Source: Nocardioides agri
Lineage (GTDB): Bacteria > Actinomycetota > Actinomycetes > Propionibacteriales > Nocardioidaceae
Assembly: GCF_013778305.1 (NCBI RefSeq)
Contig: NZ_JACEIC010000001.1
Coordinates: 806,001-870,000, forward strand
Reading direction: 5' to 3'
Length of the DNA: 64,000 nucleotides
Shown here one piece after another: positions 47,498 to 55,292 of this stretch. Position numbers and translations under genes: made by a program. The notes below the pieces were generated by a model. It did not search any database and had not been told where the DNA came from. It worked only from the letters and a program-made list of their open reading frames with translations. Position 1 is the first letter of the stretch, and the number at the start of each line of letters is the position of its first letter.

Positions 47498-49864
47498 GTG
47501 ACCACCGACGTGATCGACGGCTTCGTGCGCGTCCGTGGCGCCAACGAGCACAACCTCCGCAACGTCGACGTCGACATCCCCCGCAACGCCATGGTGGCGT
47601 TCACCGGGATCTCCGGCTCGGGGAAGTCGTCGCTGGCCTTCGGCACGCTGTACGCCGAAGCGCAGCGGCGCTACTTCGAGTCGGTGGCGCCGTACGCGCG
47701 CCGGCTGCTGCAGCAGGTCGGTGCTCCGCATGTCCAGGAGGTCACCGGGCTGCCGCCGGCCGTGGCGCTGCAGCAGCGTCGCGGCGTGGCCACGTCCCGC
47801 TCGTCCGTCGGCACGCTCACCACGCTGTCCAACCTGCTGCGGATCCTCTACTCGCGAGCGGGCGACTATCCCGCCGGGGCCGACCACCTCCCGGCGGAGG
47901 CGTTCTCGCCCAACACGGTGGCCGGCGCGTGCCCGCGCTGCCACGGTCTGGGTGTCGTGCACGACGTCACCGAGGAGCTGCTCGTCCCCGACCCGTCCCT
48001 GAGCATCCGCGATGGCGCGATCGCCGCCTGGCCCGGTGCCTGGCAGGGTGCCAACCTGCGCAGCGTCGTCTCCGGTCTCGGCATCGACATCGACAAGCCG
48101 TGGCGCAGGCTCAGGAAGTCGGACCGCGACTGGCTGCTCTTCACCGACGAGCAGCCCTCGGTGCTCGTCGAGCCCGAGCGCGATCGCGTCGACTACGGCT
48201 ACTACGGGAAGTTCTGGAGCGCGCGCAAGCACGTCATGCACGTCCTGGCCGACTCCAAGAGCGAGCGGATGCGCGAGCGGGCCCTGCGGTTCGTGGAGGA
48301 CGCGCCCTGCCCGGACTGCCGGGGCAGCGGACTGCGGCCGGAGGCACTCGCGGTGACCTTCCTCGGGCGTTCGATCGCCGAGGTCAACGACCTGCCGTTC
48401 ACCCAGCTGGTCGCGCTGCTGCGGCCGGTTGCCGAGCTGCCCGAGGAGGCCAACGAGGTCGCGGTGCGGATCTGCGCTGATCTGGTCGCCCGCATCGAGG
48501 TGCTCCTCGACCTGGGCCTCGGCTACCTGAGTCTGGGACGGAGCTCGACGACGCTGTCGCCCGGTGAGGCGCAGCGCCTGCGGATCGCCACCCAGCTGCG
48601 TTCCGGGCTGTTCGGGGTCGTCTACGTCCTGGACGAGCCATCAGCCGGCCTGCACCCGGCCGACGCGGAGCCGTTGCTGGATGTCTTGGATCGCCTGAAG
48701 GCGTCCGGCAACTCGCTGTTCGTCGTGGAGCACGACCTCGACGTCGTACGGCGGGCGGACTGGGTGGTCGACATCGGCCCCGGGGCGGGCGAGGCCGGAG
48801 GCCGAGTGCTCCACAGCGGTCCGGTGGCGGATCTCGAGGGCGTCACCGAGTCGGTCACCAGCGCCTACCTGTTCGGCCGCGCCGAGCGGCTGGTGCACGA
48901 CGTCCGTGCCCCGCAGGGCTGGTTGCGGTTGGCGGGTGTGCGTCGGCACAACCTGCGCGACCTGTCCGTCGACATCCCGCTCTGCGTGCTGACCGCGGTC
49001 ACCGGCGTGTCCGGCTCCGGCAAGTCGACCCTGGTCAGCCAGGTGCTCGCCGAGGACCCGACCGCCCTCGAGTCGTTCGACCGACTGGTGCTCGTCGACC
49101 AGCGGCCGATCGGCCGGACGCCGCGGTCGAACCTCGCGACGTACACGGGCCTGTTCGACGCCGTGCGGAAGGTGTACGCCGCCACGGACGCGGCCCAGGC
49201 CCGCGGCTACGGCGCGGGCCGGTTCTCCTTCAACGTCCCCGAGGGCCGCTGCGAGACCTGTCAGGGCGAGGGATTCGTCTCCGTCGAGCTGCTCTTCCTG
49301 CCCGGCACGTACGCACCCTGCCCGACGTGCCACGGCGATCGCTACAACGCCGAGACGCTCGAGATCACCTACCGCGACAAGAACATCGCGGAGGTCCTCG
49401 CCCTGTCCGTCGACGACGCCGCCACGTTCCTCGCCGACGTGCCCGCGGCCGCCCGCAGCCTCCAGACGCTGCGCGAGGTGGGCCTCGGCTACCTCCGGCT
49501 GGGACAGCCGGCGACCGAGCTCAGCGGCGGTGAGGCACAGCGCATCAAGCTCGCCACGGAGCTCCAGCGGGCGCACCGTGGCCACGCGCTCTACCTGCTC
49601 GACGAGCCGACCGCGGGACTGCACCCCGCGGACACAGCGCTCCTGCTGCGGCAGCTGCACCGGCTCGTGGACGCCGGCAACACGGTGGTTCTCGTCGAGC
49701 ACGACCTCGACGCGATCGCCACGGCCGACTGGGTCGTCGACCTCGGGCCGGGCGGCGGAGACGCCGGTGGTCGGGTCGTCGCGACCGGCACGCCGGCCGA
49801 CATCGCGCAGGCCGACGGCAGCGCGACCGCGCCGTACCTCGCGCGGCGGCTCGCGCGGACCTAG
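47498..49864 (+). CDS. UvrA2-type ABC excinuclease paralogue
   Basis: UvrA homologue of 788 aa, about 220 aa shorter than the true UvrA in this window. It keeps two ABC ATPase halves: [33 protein letters not shown] and [15 protein letters not shown]; signatures TTLSPGEAQRLRIA and [27 protein letters not shown] and LDEPTAGLHPAD. Zn pairs CPRC, CPDCRGSG and CETCQGEGF...CPTCHGD remain. The UvrB-binding domain present in canonical UvrA is missing. UvrA2 proteins contribute to tolerance of DNA-binding drugs or specialised repair without UvrB. GTG 47498 fits the conserved start VTTDVIDGFVRVRGANEHNL. It follows an AraC regulator, which may control it. Confidence 0.92.
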   Translation: MTTDVIDGFVRVRGANEHNLRNVDVDIPRNAMVAFTGISGSGKSSLAFGTLYAEAQRRYFESVAPYARRLLQQVGAPHVQEVTGLPPAVALQQRRGVATSRSSVGTLTTLSNLLRILYSRAGDYPAGADHLPAEAFSPNTVAGACPRCHGLGVVHDVTEELLVPDPSLSIRDGAIAAWPGAWQGANLRSVVSGLGIDIDKPWRRLRKSDRDWLLFTDEQPSVLVEPERDRVDYGYYGKFWSARKHVMHVLADSKSERMRERALRFVEDAPCPDCRGSGLRPEALAVTFLGRSIAEVNDLPFTQLVALLRPVAELPEEANEVAVRICADLVARIEVLLDLGLGYLSLGRSSTTLSPGEAQRLRIATQLRSGLFGVVYVLDEPSAGLHPADAEPLLDVLDRLKASGNSLFVVEHDLDVVRRADWVVDIGPGAGEAGGRVLHSGPVADLEGVTESVTSAYLFGRAERLVHDVRAPQGWLRLAGVRRHNLRDLSVDIPLCVLTAVTGVSGSGKSTLVSQVLAEDPTALESFDRLVLVDQRPIGRTPRSNLATYTGLFDAVRKVYAATDAAQARGYGAGRFSFNVPEGRCETCQGEGFVSVELLFLPGTYAPCPTCHGDRYNAETLEITYRDKNIAEVLALSVDDAATFLADVPAAARSLQTLREVGLGYLRLGQPATELSGGEAQRIKLATELQRAHRGHALYLLDEPTAGLHPADTALLLRQLHRLVDAGNTVVLVEHDLDAIATADWVVDLGPGGGDAGGRVVATGTPADIAQADGSATAPYLARRLART

Positions 49865-49871
49865 CCGGTCC

Positions 49872-49891
49872 CGGCGGGCCGACGCCCGCCG
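49872..49891. terminator. Bidirectional hairpin between convergent uvrA2 and the methyltransferase gene
   Basis: An 8-bp perfect stem (49872-49879 with 49884-49891, arm GGCGGGC extended by C-G) closes a CGAC loop in the 27-bp gap between the two stop codons. No T-run follows, which is common in high-GC actinobacteria. Confidence 0.7.
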
Positions 49892-50650
49892 CTAGTCGCG
49901 CACCGTTCGCCGCGGTGCCGCCTGGACCCGGAGCCTCGGCACCAGGCTGGGGACGCGGGCAGCGTAGGCGTCGTAGGTGGCGCCGAACGTACGTCGCAGA
50001 TCGTGCTCCTCGAACCTGACCCCGACGGCGATGTACGCCGTCGCCGCCAGGGCGAACAGCGCATGCGAGGCACCCATCTGCGGGGTCGCCCAGAAGGCGA
50101 GGAGGAGGCCGGTCATCAGTGGGTGACGGACGACGGCGTACAGGCCCCCGACCTCCAGCTCAGGAACGCCGGAGGACTCCCGAGGTGCCGCCCAGCCGGC
50201 CTGGCGCAGGCCGGTCAGCTCGAGGTGGTCGACCGCGAACGTCGCCGTGATGGCCAGGAGCCAGCCGGCCGCGCAGAGCGACCAGAGGACGTAGGCGGCC
50301 GGCCCGTCGACCTCCCACACCCGGCCGCCCCAGGGCTGCCACAGCACCAGCAGGAGGACGAGGCAGACGTCGGTGGCCAGGACGTACGACGTGCGCTCCA
50401 GCGCAGCGGGGATCCGGCGACGCAGCACCGCCTTGACCTGAGGACGCGCCATCACCGAGTGCTGCACCGCGAACAGGAGCAGGAGCGCGAGGTCGACCGC
50501 CACCGCGACCGCCGCGTTCGTGCGCGCCGGCCCGTCCACGGTCGACGAGATGACGCCGTCGGCGAGGAAGGCCATCGTCCACAGCGTGACTGCGACGAAG
50601 CCGACCCAGGCGAGGGCTGACAGGACCAGGTACCACGGTTGTCGGGACAT
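49892..50650 (-). CDS. MddA-like (methanethiol S-methyltransferase-type) integral membrane methyltransferase
   Basis: Membrane protein of 252 aa with about five hydrophobic helices. The isoprenylcysteine-methyltransferase-like end GGLYAVVRHPLMTGLLLAFWATPQMGASHALFALAATAYIAVGVRFEEHDLRRTFGATYDAYAARVPSLVPRL matches MddA/NnrU proteins. RHPLMTGLL and RFEEHDL(R) are the SAM- and substrate-contact motifs. The middle segment HSVMARPQVKAVLRRRIPAALERTSYVLAT is also MddA-like. MddA converts methanethiol to dimethyl sulfide in some soil bacteria. ATG 50650 follows GAGGTC closely. A 24-bp repeat lies 32 bp upstream and is shared with the thioesterase gene, pointing to co-regulation. Confidence 0.82.
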   Translation of the reverse strand: MSRQPWYLVLSALAWVGFVAVTLWTMAFLADGVISSTVDGPARTNAAVAVAVDLALLLLFAVQHSVMARPQVKAVLRRRIPAALERTSYVLATDVCLVLLLVLWQPWGGRVWEVDGPAAYVLWSLCAAGWLLAITATFAVDHLELTGLRQAGWAAPRESSGVPELEVGGLYAVVRHPLMTGLLLAFWATPQMGASHALFALAATAYIAVGVRFEEHDLRRTFGATYDAYAARVPSLVPRLRVQAAPRRTVRD

Positions 50651-50682
50651 GACCTCATGCTCCGGCGAGCGATGGGCCGGAC

Positions 50683-50706
50683 GCAGCCGTGGAACTACCT
50701 CACTTG
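50683..50706 (-). repeat. 24-bp promoter-like repeat, copy 1 (upstream of the MddA-like gene)
   Basis: Contains GTGGAACTACCTCAC on the plus strand and is identical over 24 bp to 52355-52378. Exactly 32 bases separate it from the ATG of the methyltransferase, and it overlaps the stop codon of the hydrolase-LuxR gene. Read on the minus strand it is a candidate promoter or operator; no sigma factor class is assigned. Confidence 0.8.
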
Positions 50707-51783
50707 CGGCTCGCGGGCGACGTACCAGGCCGCGATCTGTGACCGTGACCTGAACCCGAGACGCAGGCGGATGCGCTCGACGTGCGACTCTGCCGACCGC
50801 TCGGTGATCCCCAGGCGTGCGGCGAGCTCGCGGTTCGTCAGCCCCTCGGCCACCAACGCCGCGACCTCGGTCTGGCGCGGGGTGAGACCGGTCGGCACGG
50901 CCCGCCGGAGCCGAGGCAGGCCCAGGAAGCGCCGCACCTGGCTGATGACCGCGTCCGCGTCGCCGAGGGCCGGGAGATGCGAACGACCTTCGAGGTCCAC
51001 CAGCTCGGCGCCGGGGATCGCGTCGGCGAGCACCTTGCTCTGCGCCGCCGGCGCCGCCCGGTCGCCCCGGCGGTGCAGCACCAGCGTCGGCGCGGAGATC
51101 CGCGCCAGGGCAGGGCGCACGTCCAGGTCGTAGGCGAGCCCGAGGAGCGCGACCGCCGTCTCGGCCGAGGACGCGGCCCGCTGGTACTGGGCGAGTGTGC
51201 GACGGGTCCCCGCATCCGCGTCGGGGGCGAACACCTCGGTGAGCAGGTCGGAGCCCAGTCCCCAGTGGGTTGCGAGCAGCCCGAGCATGTGCCGCCGGCT
51301 GTCGGCGTCCCCGATGGCGGCGCCCGTGGCCCAGCCGCCGTAGAGGACGAGCCGGGAGACGGTCTCGGGTCGCTCCGACGCCCACTGCGCCGCTACCGCG
51401 GCTCCCAGCGACCAGCCGAACACGTCGAAGCGCGTCGCGTCGAGCGCTCCGACCACGGCACGGATCGTGGCCAGCTCCAGCGCCATCGTCCGAGGCCCGT
51501 CGTACGGATCGGAGAGGCCGCACCCCGGACGGTCGTAACGCACCAGCGTCCGACCCGAGGACAGCGCCTCGTGGAACATGCGCTCGGCCGGGATCGCCCA
51601 GCCCAGCTCGAGGTGGCTCAGCCAGCCCGGCACCACCACCAACAGCGGTCCGGTGCCGGTCAGCGCAAAGGTCACCTTCCCGACGTCCTCCAGGTGCGCG
51701 GTTCCCCAGCGCTGCTCGCGGGCAGCCATGAGACCAGTCAACAGCAGGCCGGCGCCCGCTGGGCCGATCTCGCTCCGCCGCAT
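50695..51783 (-). CDS. Alpha/beta hydrolase fused to a LuxR DNA-binding domain
   Basis: Protein of 362 aa with an unusual one-protein sensor-regulator layout. Residues about 25-285 are an alpha/beta hydrolase: [12 protein letters not shown] (oxyanion region), [17 protein letters not shown] (nucleophile GWSLG), [19 protein letters not shown] (Asp region) and [16 protein letters not shown] (His). The C-terminal 70 residues form a LuxR helix-turn-helix: [54 protein letters not shown]. Start at ATG 51783 overlaps the upstream thioesterase stop (TGATG), so the two are coupled; ATG 51729 is an alternative. A small-molecule ester or lactone may be hydrolysed or sensed to switch the regulator, as inferred from the domain pair. 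Confidence 0.88.
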   Translation of the reverse strand: MRRSEIGPAGAGLLLTGLMAAREQRWGTAHLEDVGKVTFALTGTGPLLVVVPGWLSHLELGWAIPAERMFHEALSSGRTLVRYDRPGCGLSDPYDGPRTMALELATIRAVVGALDATRFDVFGWSLGAAVAAQWASERPETVSRLVLYGGWATGAAIGDADSRRHMLGLLATHWGLGSDLLTEVFAPDADAGTRRTLAQYQRAASSAETAVALLGLAYDLDVRPALARISAPTLVLHRRGDRAAPAAQSKVLADAIPGAELVDLEGRSHLPALGDADAVISQVRRFLGLPRLRRAVPTGLTPRQTEVAALVAEGLTNRELAARLGITERSAESHVERIRLRLGFRSRSQIAAWYVAREPQVR

Positions 51784-52322
51784 CACGACGCTTCGATCAC
51801 CGCCATCGTGCACCTCGAGATGCACACGAGCTTGTCGTTGTCGTCGACGATCCGGACCTCCCAGACCTGGCTGCGGCGGCCCAACGAGACCGGTCGAGCA
51901 GTGCCGGTCACCCAGCCGGCGGTGACGGGCCGCAGGTGGTTGGCGTTGATCTCCATCCCCACGCACGCCTTGCCGGGCGCCACGACGAACGTGGCCGCAC
52001 AGCTGACGAGGGTCTCGGCGAGGAGGACCGACGCACCGCCGTGCAGGATCCCGAACGGCTGGCGGGTACGGCGGTCGACCGGCATGCGACCGACGAGATG
52101 GCTCGCGCCGAGCTCGGTGAGCTCGATGCCGAGGTTGCCGATCGCGCAGTCCGCGCTCATCTCGTTGGCACGGTCCAGGTCAGGACGGCCGTGCCAGATC
52201 GCAGCCCCCGACGGCCGTGCACCCGCCCCCAGCCCGTGCCCGTTGGGTCTCGCGTCGACGACCCGCTCGTCGGCAGTGCTCTCCGCCGGGGCGTCCAGGT
52301 CAGGTCCAAGGGTTCGGCTCAT
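51783..52322 (-). CDS. PaaI-family hotdog thioesterase
   Basis: Hotdog-fold thioesterase of 179 aa. The conserved PaaI core is in [90 protein letters not shown] carries the catalytic-site His-Gly-Gly, and [11 protein letters not shown] is the second motif. The first 40 residues are a poorly conserved extension. ATG 52322 is preferred to 52331 because both this gene and the MddA-like gene then have GAGGnC immediately before the ATG and the same 32-bp spacing to the shared upstream repeat. It is coupled to the hydrolase-LuxR gene and probably hydrolyses small acyl-CoA thioesters. Confidence 0.86.
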   Translation of the reverse strand: MSRTLGPDLDAPAESTADERVVDARPNGHGLGAGARPSGAAIWHGRPDLDRANEMSADCAIGNLGIELTELGASHLVGRMPVDRRTRQPFGILHGGASVLLAETLVSCAATFVVAPGKACVGMEINANHLRPVTAGWVTGTARPVSLGRRSQVWEVRIVDDNDKLVCISRCTMAVIEAS

Positions 52323-52657
52323 GTCCTCCATGGTTCCGACTCGGCGGCACCGAAGCAGCCGTGGAACTACCTCACTTGGTCGGGGCCGGCGAGCCATGGC
52401 CCGTCGAGCGGCAGCTCGAGCAGGAGGCAGTGACCGGCTCGGCGATGGGCTACCGGACGCGCTCCCAAGCCACAACGACCCGTCGTACCAGGGCGCTGGC
52501 GACCCGGTCGGCGTCGCGCGGCCGACAGGTCGCACCACCGCACACGCTCGGCGAGCGGCACGGCGCCTGGTACAGCCGGCCGTGAGCAGTGAGCAGGTGC
52601 AGGCAGCGAGACCGCTGCCGCCGCCCGCGGAGTCGTGGCGTCCGCAGGCCCCGGCCG
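52323..52657. other. Intergenic stretch between thioesterase and Gmad2-LysM genes
   Basis: About 330 bp with no convincing gene on either strand. It holds the second 24-bp promoter-like repeat at 52355-52378. A plus-strand open frame of about 90 codons from 52396 to 52668 is rich in Arg, Ala and Pro, matches no family that I recognise and looks like random high-GC coding. No terminator or riboswitch was seen. Confidence 0.6.
52355..52378 (-). repeat. 24-bp promoter-like repeat, copy 2 (upstream of the thioesterase gene)
   Basis: Identical over 24 bp to 50683-50706 and, like it, lying 32 bases before an ATG (52322) with GAGGnC directly ahead. Flanking bases are unrelated, so the repeat itself is the conserved unit. 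It is a candidate shared promoter or operator, possibly for the hydrolase-LuxR regulator encoded between the copies. Confidence 0.8.
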
Positions 52658-53170
52658 TCAGCCCTTGACCGGGATCCGCAGCCGCTGGCCAGCGCGGATG
52701 ACGTCCGGATCGGTGATCCTCGGGTTGGCGGCCACGACCTGCGCCACCGTCGTCCGCGTGAGGTCGCGCACCTTCCGCACGATCGAGGTGAGCGTGTCTC
52801 CTCGCTCCACGCGATAGAGGAGCCAGCCCTGCAGGTCGGGGAACATGATGACCTCGACCTCGCGCAGGTTGAAGCCCGGACTCGGGCCCTCGTCCGGCAG
52901 GCCGGGATTGTCACCGAAGACCTGCACGGTGAGCCGGGTGCCGTCGCGCGGCGGGCTGCTCACCGTGACGCGGGTCGAGAACTCCCCCACCGCGGCCATC
53001 CCCCCGGTGGACTGCGCGGAGTCCTGCGCGAGGACGCGGCCGCGACCGTCGAGGACGCGAACGCCGATCGTCCCCTCGAACCCGTTGCCGACCCCGGCAA
53101 CGAGGAACCGCCGCCCGACGAGCTCGTCCTTGACGGGCTGGCGCACCCGCACGTCCGTGATCACTCCCAT
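52658..53170 (-). CDS. Gmad2-type immunoglobulin-like and LysM domain protein
   Basis: Protein of 170 aa without a visible signal peptide. Residues about 1-100 resemble the Gmad2 beta-sandwich found with spore-germination and LysM proteins: VRQPVKDELVGRRFLVAGVGNGFEGTIGVRVLDGRGRVLAQDSAQSTGGMAAVGEFSTRVTVSSP. The C-terminal 45 residues are a LysM repeat: LYRVERGDTLTSIVRKVRDLTRTTVAQVVAANPRITDPDVIRAGQRLRIPV. LysM binds N-acetylglucosamine polymers. ATG 53170 follows GGAGG. The N-terminus is not hydrophobic, so export needs another route. It diverges from the DUF1269 gene across 192 bp and may be a wall-associated or phage-derived component. Confidence 0.84.
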   Translation of the reverse strand: MGVITDVRVRQPVKDELVGRRFLVAGVGNGFEGTIGVRVLDGRGRVLAQDSAQSTGGMAAVGEFSTRVTVSSPPRDGTRLTVQVFGDNPGLPDEGPSPGFNLREVEVIMFPDLQGWLLYRVERGDTLTSIVRKVRDLTRTTVAQVVAANPRITDPDVIRAGQRLRIPVKG

Positions 53171-53362
53171 GTGTTCCTCCCGAGGTCGGCCCCCGGTCAC
53201 ACACGCTAGGCACAAGCGCGGGTCCTGTCACCACGCTCGCCACCGTCACTGTCGCGAGGATCGGGGGCCATGAGGAGGGCGAATCGGGCCGGATCCGCGA
53301 GTTGTGCGTCGAGCGGGCAGTGGCCGCGAGTACCGTTTCAGCAGGAGGGCCGGGGGTCGCGG

Positions 53363-54016
53363 GTGACTGCAGGTGCTCCTGTCGGGTCGGGAGGTGCGGA
53401 CGCTGATGGAACGGCCAGCGACATGACCGAGGAGCCGGCCGCGTCCGCGGACGGCGCGGCCGACCAGTGGGCGACCCAGCCGACGTTGGCGGTCTGGTCG
53501 TACGACTCGCCGATGGGTGCGTCGGCCGGGTACGTGCGCCTGCGCGAGCTGCAGCGGCGTGGTGGGGTCTCGGTTGCCGACGTCGTCACGGTGACGTGGG
53601 TTCCGGGCACCCACCGTCCCCGCATCGGTCATCTGCGCGCTCCGCGGGTCGCGCAGCGGCGGTTCACGTACTCCGTGCTGGGCGCCCTGGCTGACGTTCT
53701 CACGCTCGCACCTGGCGCGGTCTCGTCGAATCAGGACCCGCTCGAGGTGCTGTCCGACTTCCTCGTCGGGACCGGCCTCGACGAAGGCATGCTCCGCGCC
53801 ATCCGGTCCTCGATCGCGCCGGGGTCGTCCGTGATGCTCGTGCTCGCGGTAGGAGCGGACCCGGGTGCCACCCGGCGCGTCATCCAGCGTGGCTTGGACC
53901 GCGGCGATGTGACGCTGGCGTACGCGGTGCTCGCCGTCGACGTCGAGGAGCGGCTGCGCACGGCCATCGAGACCCTGTTGCTGGACCTGCGGCCCCACGC
54001 CAGCCCGGCAGGCTGA
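53363..54016 (+). CDS. DUF1269-family protein
   Basis: Protein of 217 aa if GTG 53363 is used, since GGAGGG lies 13 bases upstream; ATG 53423 is possible. The conserved part starts PTLAVWSYDSPMGASAGYVRLRELQRRGGVSVADVVTVTWVPGTHRPRIGHLRA, matching DUF1269 (membrane-associated, function unknown). The C-terminal half has RIRSSIAPGSSVMLVLAVGADPGATRRVIQRGLDRGDVTLAYAVLAVDVEERLRTAIETLL. In many actinobacteria DUF1269 genes sit in envelope or stress clusters. No membrane helix is evident here, unlike some family members. It is followed within 40 bp by a tiny membrane-protein gene on the same strand. Confidence 0.78.
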   Translation: MTAGAPVGSGGADADGTASDMTEEPAASADGAADQWATQPTLAVWSYDSPMGASAGYVRLRELQRRGGVSVADVVTVTWVPGTHRPRIGHLRAPRVAQRRFTYSVLGALADVLTLAPGAVSSNQDPLEVLSDFLVGTGLDEGMLRAIRSSIAPGSSVMLVLAVGADPGATRRVIQRGLDRGDVTLAYAVLAVDVEERLRTAIETLLLDLRPHASPAG

Positions 54017-54056
54017 CCGGGCAACCTTCTCGCGCACGTGGCGCGTCCTGGTAGTG

Positions 54057-54215
54057 ATGTTCTGGCTCTACATCCTCATCGCCGTCGTCCTGTTCCTCGC
54101 TGCCATCGGGTGGGTGACCCGCCGCCGCGGCACGCCGCCGGCCGACCTGGACGCCAACGTGCGGCGGGCCAAGAGGCTCACCCCGGGAAAGAACGACTAC
54201 TACGGAGCCGCATGA
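54057..54215 (+). CDS. Very small single-pass membrane protein
   Basis: A 52-residue frame from ATG 54057 that the usual length limits would miss. The N-terminus FWLYILIAVVLFLAAIGWVT is a clear membrane helix, followed by RRRGTPPADLDANVRRAKRLTPGKNDYYGAA, a basic cytoplasmic tail with a tyrosine-rich end. A GTG three bases earlier could also start it. It lies 40 bp after the DUF1269 gene and its stop overlaps the next small frame by ATGA. The coding look (hydrophobic helix, balanced tail, tight spacing) supports a real gene; function unknown. Confidence 0.6.
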   Translation: MFWLYILIAVVLFLAAIGWVTRRRGTPPADLDANVRRAKRLTPGKNDYYGAA

Positions 54216-54502
54216 TGACCACCACGACCGGCGAGACGCGCAAGCCGTGGCGGTGCCGGTTCGGGTGGCACCGGCGCACGGAGGTCGGCACGCCGTCTCA
54301 GGACGGCGTGGCGACGAACGGGGACGCGTACACGTCGTCCCCGCCGAGTCGCCGCTCGGCCTCGGCCGCGGAGATCCGCTCCCGCTCGGCCTCGAGCAGC
54401 ATGCCGAGGAGCCGCACGTCTCCGGGGGTCGGGATGCCCGTGACCTCCTCGTGCGACAGGACCCAGGACACCGCTGCGGTGATGCGGTCCTGGACGTCGT
54501 AG
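54212..54502 (+). CDS. Doubtful small frame with zinc-ribbon-like start
   Basis: Frame of 96 codons whose ATG overlaps the preceding stop. The beginning, TRKPWRCRFGWHRRTEV, resembles small actinobacterial proteins that begin with a short CxxH-type zinc-ribbon, but the second metal pair is missing. From about residue 30 it becomes Ser/Arg-rich and it overlaps the 3' end of the convergent aldo/keto reductase gene by about 200 bp. It may be a real coupled gene that has lost its 3' end, or only the first part may be real. Confidence 0.3.
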   Translation: MMTTTTGETRKPWRCRFGWHRRTEVGTPSQDGVATNGDAYTSSPPSRRSASAAEIRSRSASSSMPRSRTSPGVGMPVTSSCDRTQDTAAVMRSWTS

Positions 54503-55164
54503 GGCTGGTACCACGTCGAGTAGGGACGGTCCGCACCCTCGGGCCAGCCCCGACGGGAGACCGTCTTGATCGTCATGAGGCCGACGTCCTGCCGGCGGAC
54601 CTCGTCGACGAGCGCCTCGTAGTCGGCGCGGTAGGCGTCGTCTCGCCACAGCACCGGGTTCAGGGGGGTCAGGACGGTCGCGAACGGGTGCCGCCGCAAC
54701 GCCTCCAGATGGGTCGCCGGTGCCTCGTGGCCGTGCCCGGTGATGCCGACGGCGCCCACGAGACCGGCCTCCTGCGCGCGGACCGCCGCTTCCAGGGCGC
54801 CGCCGGGACCGGTGGCGAGGTCGAGCTCGTCGAGGTCGCCGATCGCATGCAGCTGCAGCAGGTCGACGCGGTCGGTCTGCAGGCGCTCCAGTGAGCGGTT
54901 GATCTCCCGCCAGGCGGACTCGTGGTCCCGGCGCCCGGTCTTCGTCGCCAGGAAGATCCGGCCGCGGATCTCGGACATCCGTGGCCCCAGCCGCAGCTCG
55001 GCCTCGCCGTAGTCGGCGGCCACGTCGACGTGGTTGATGCCCGCGTCGAGCGCCTGCTCGATCGAGCGATCCGCCTCGTCCTGCGAGACCTCGGCCAGCG
55101 CCGCGGCGCCGTAGATGAGCACTGAGGACCGGTGCCCGAGCCGTCCGAGCCTGCGCTTCTCCAT
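54298..55164 (-). CDS. Aldo/keto reductase
   Basis: TIM-barrel NADPH oxidoreductase of 288 aa. EKRRLGRLGHRSSVLIYGAAALAEVSQDEADRSIEQALDAGINHVDVAADYGEAELRLGPRM contains the catalytic Asp and Tyr of AADYGxAE. FLATKTGRRDHESAWREINRSLERLQTDRVDLLQLHAIGDLDELD supplies the catalytic Lys and His. GDVRLLGMLLEAERERISAAE is the C-terminal cofactor helix, and a typical NADPH loop lies in TGIPTPGDVRLLG. ATG 55164 is chosen; a nearby upstream GTG is possible. It is divergent from the nrdAB operon and shares its upstream region with the riboswitch leader; no physiological substrate is suggested. Confidence 0.9.
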   Translation of the reverse strand: MEKRRLGRLGHRSSVLIYGAAALAEVSQDEADRSIEQALDAGINHVDVAADYGEAELRLGPRMSEIRGRIFLATKTGRRDHESAWREINRSLERLQTDRVDLLQLHAIGDLDELDLATGPGGALEAAVRAQEAGLVGAVGITGHGHEAPATHLEALRRHPFATVLTPLNPVLWRDDAYRADYEALVDEVRRQDVGLMTIKTVSRRGWPEGADRPYSTWYQPYDVQDRITAAVSWVLSHEEVTGIPTPGDVRLLGMLLEAERERISAAEAERRLGGDDVYASPFVATPS

Positions 55165-55233
55165 CGCTCCACTCTCTGGCACAGGTGCGCTCTGGACAAG
55201 CCCGACCACGCGCTCCGCCGGCGGGACGCGCCG

Positions 55234-55280
55234 ACACAACATGTGGTCCCCCACCTCGCGATGGATCCCACATATGGTGG
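55234..55280 (+). promoter_or_regulatory. Candidate NrdR box pair upstream of the nrdAB leader
   Basis: Two similar sites, around 55237-55247 (ACAACATGTGGT) and 55268-55278 (CCACATATGGT), agree at 9 of 11 bases when shifted by exactly 31 bp. NrdR, the universal repressor of ribonucleotide reductase genes, binds paired boxes spaced by whole turns (about 15-16 or 31 bp). The site lies just before the cobalamin riboswitch, where the promoter must be. Match to the published palindromic consensus is partial (about 10-11 of 16). Confidence 0.5.
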
Positions 55281-55292
55281 CGACTGCAGCTG

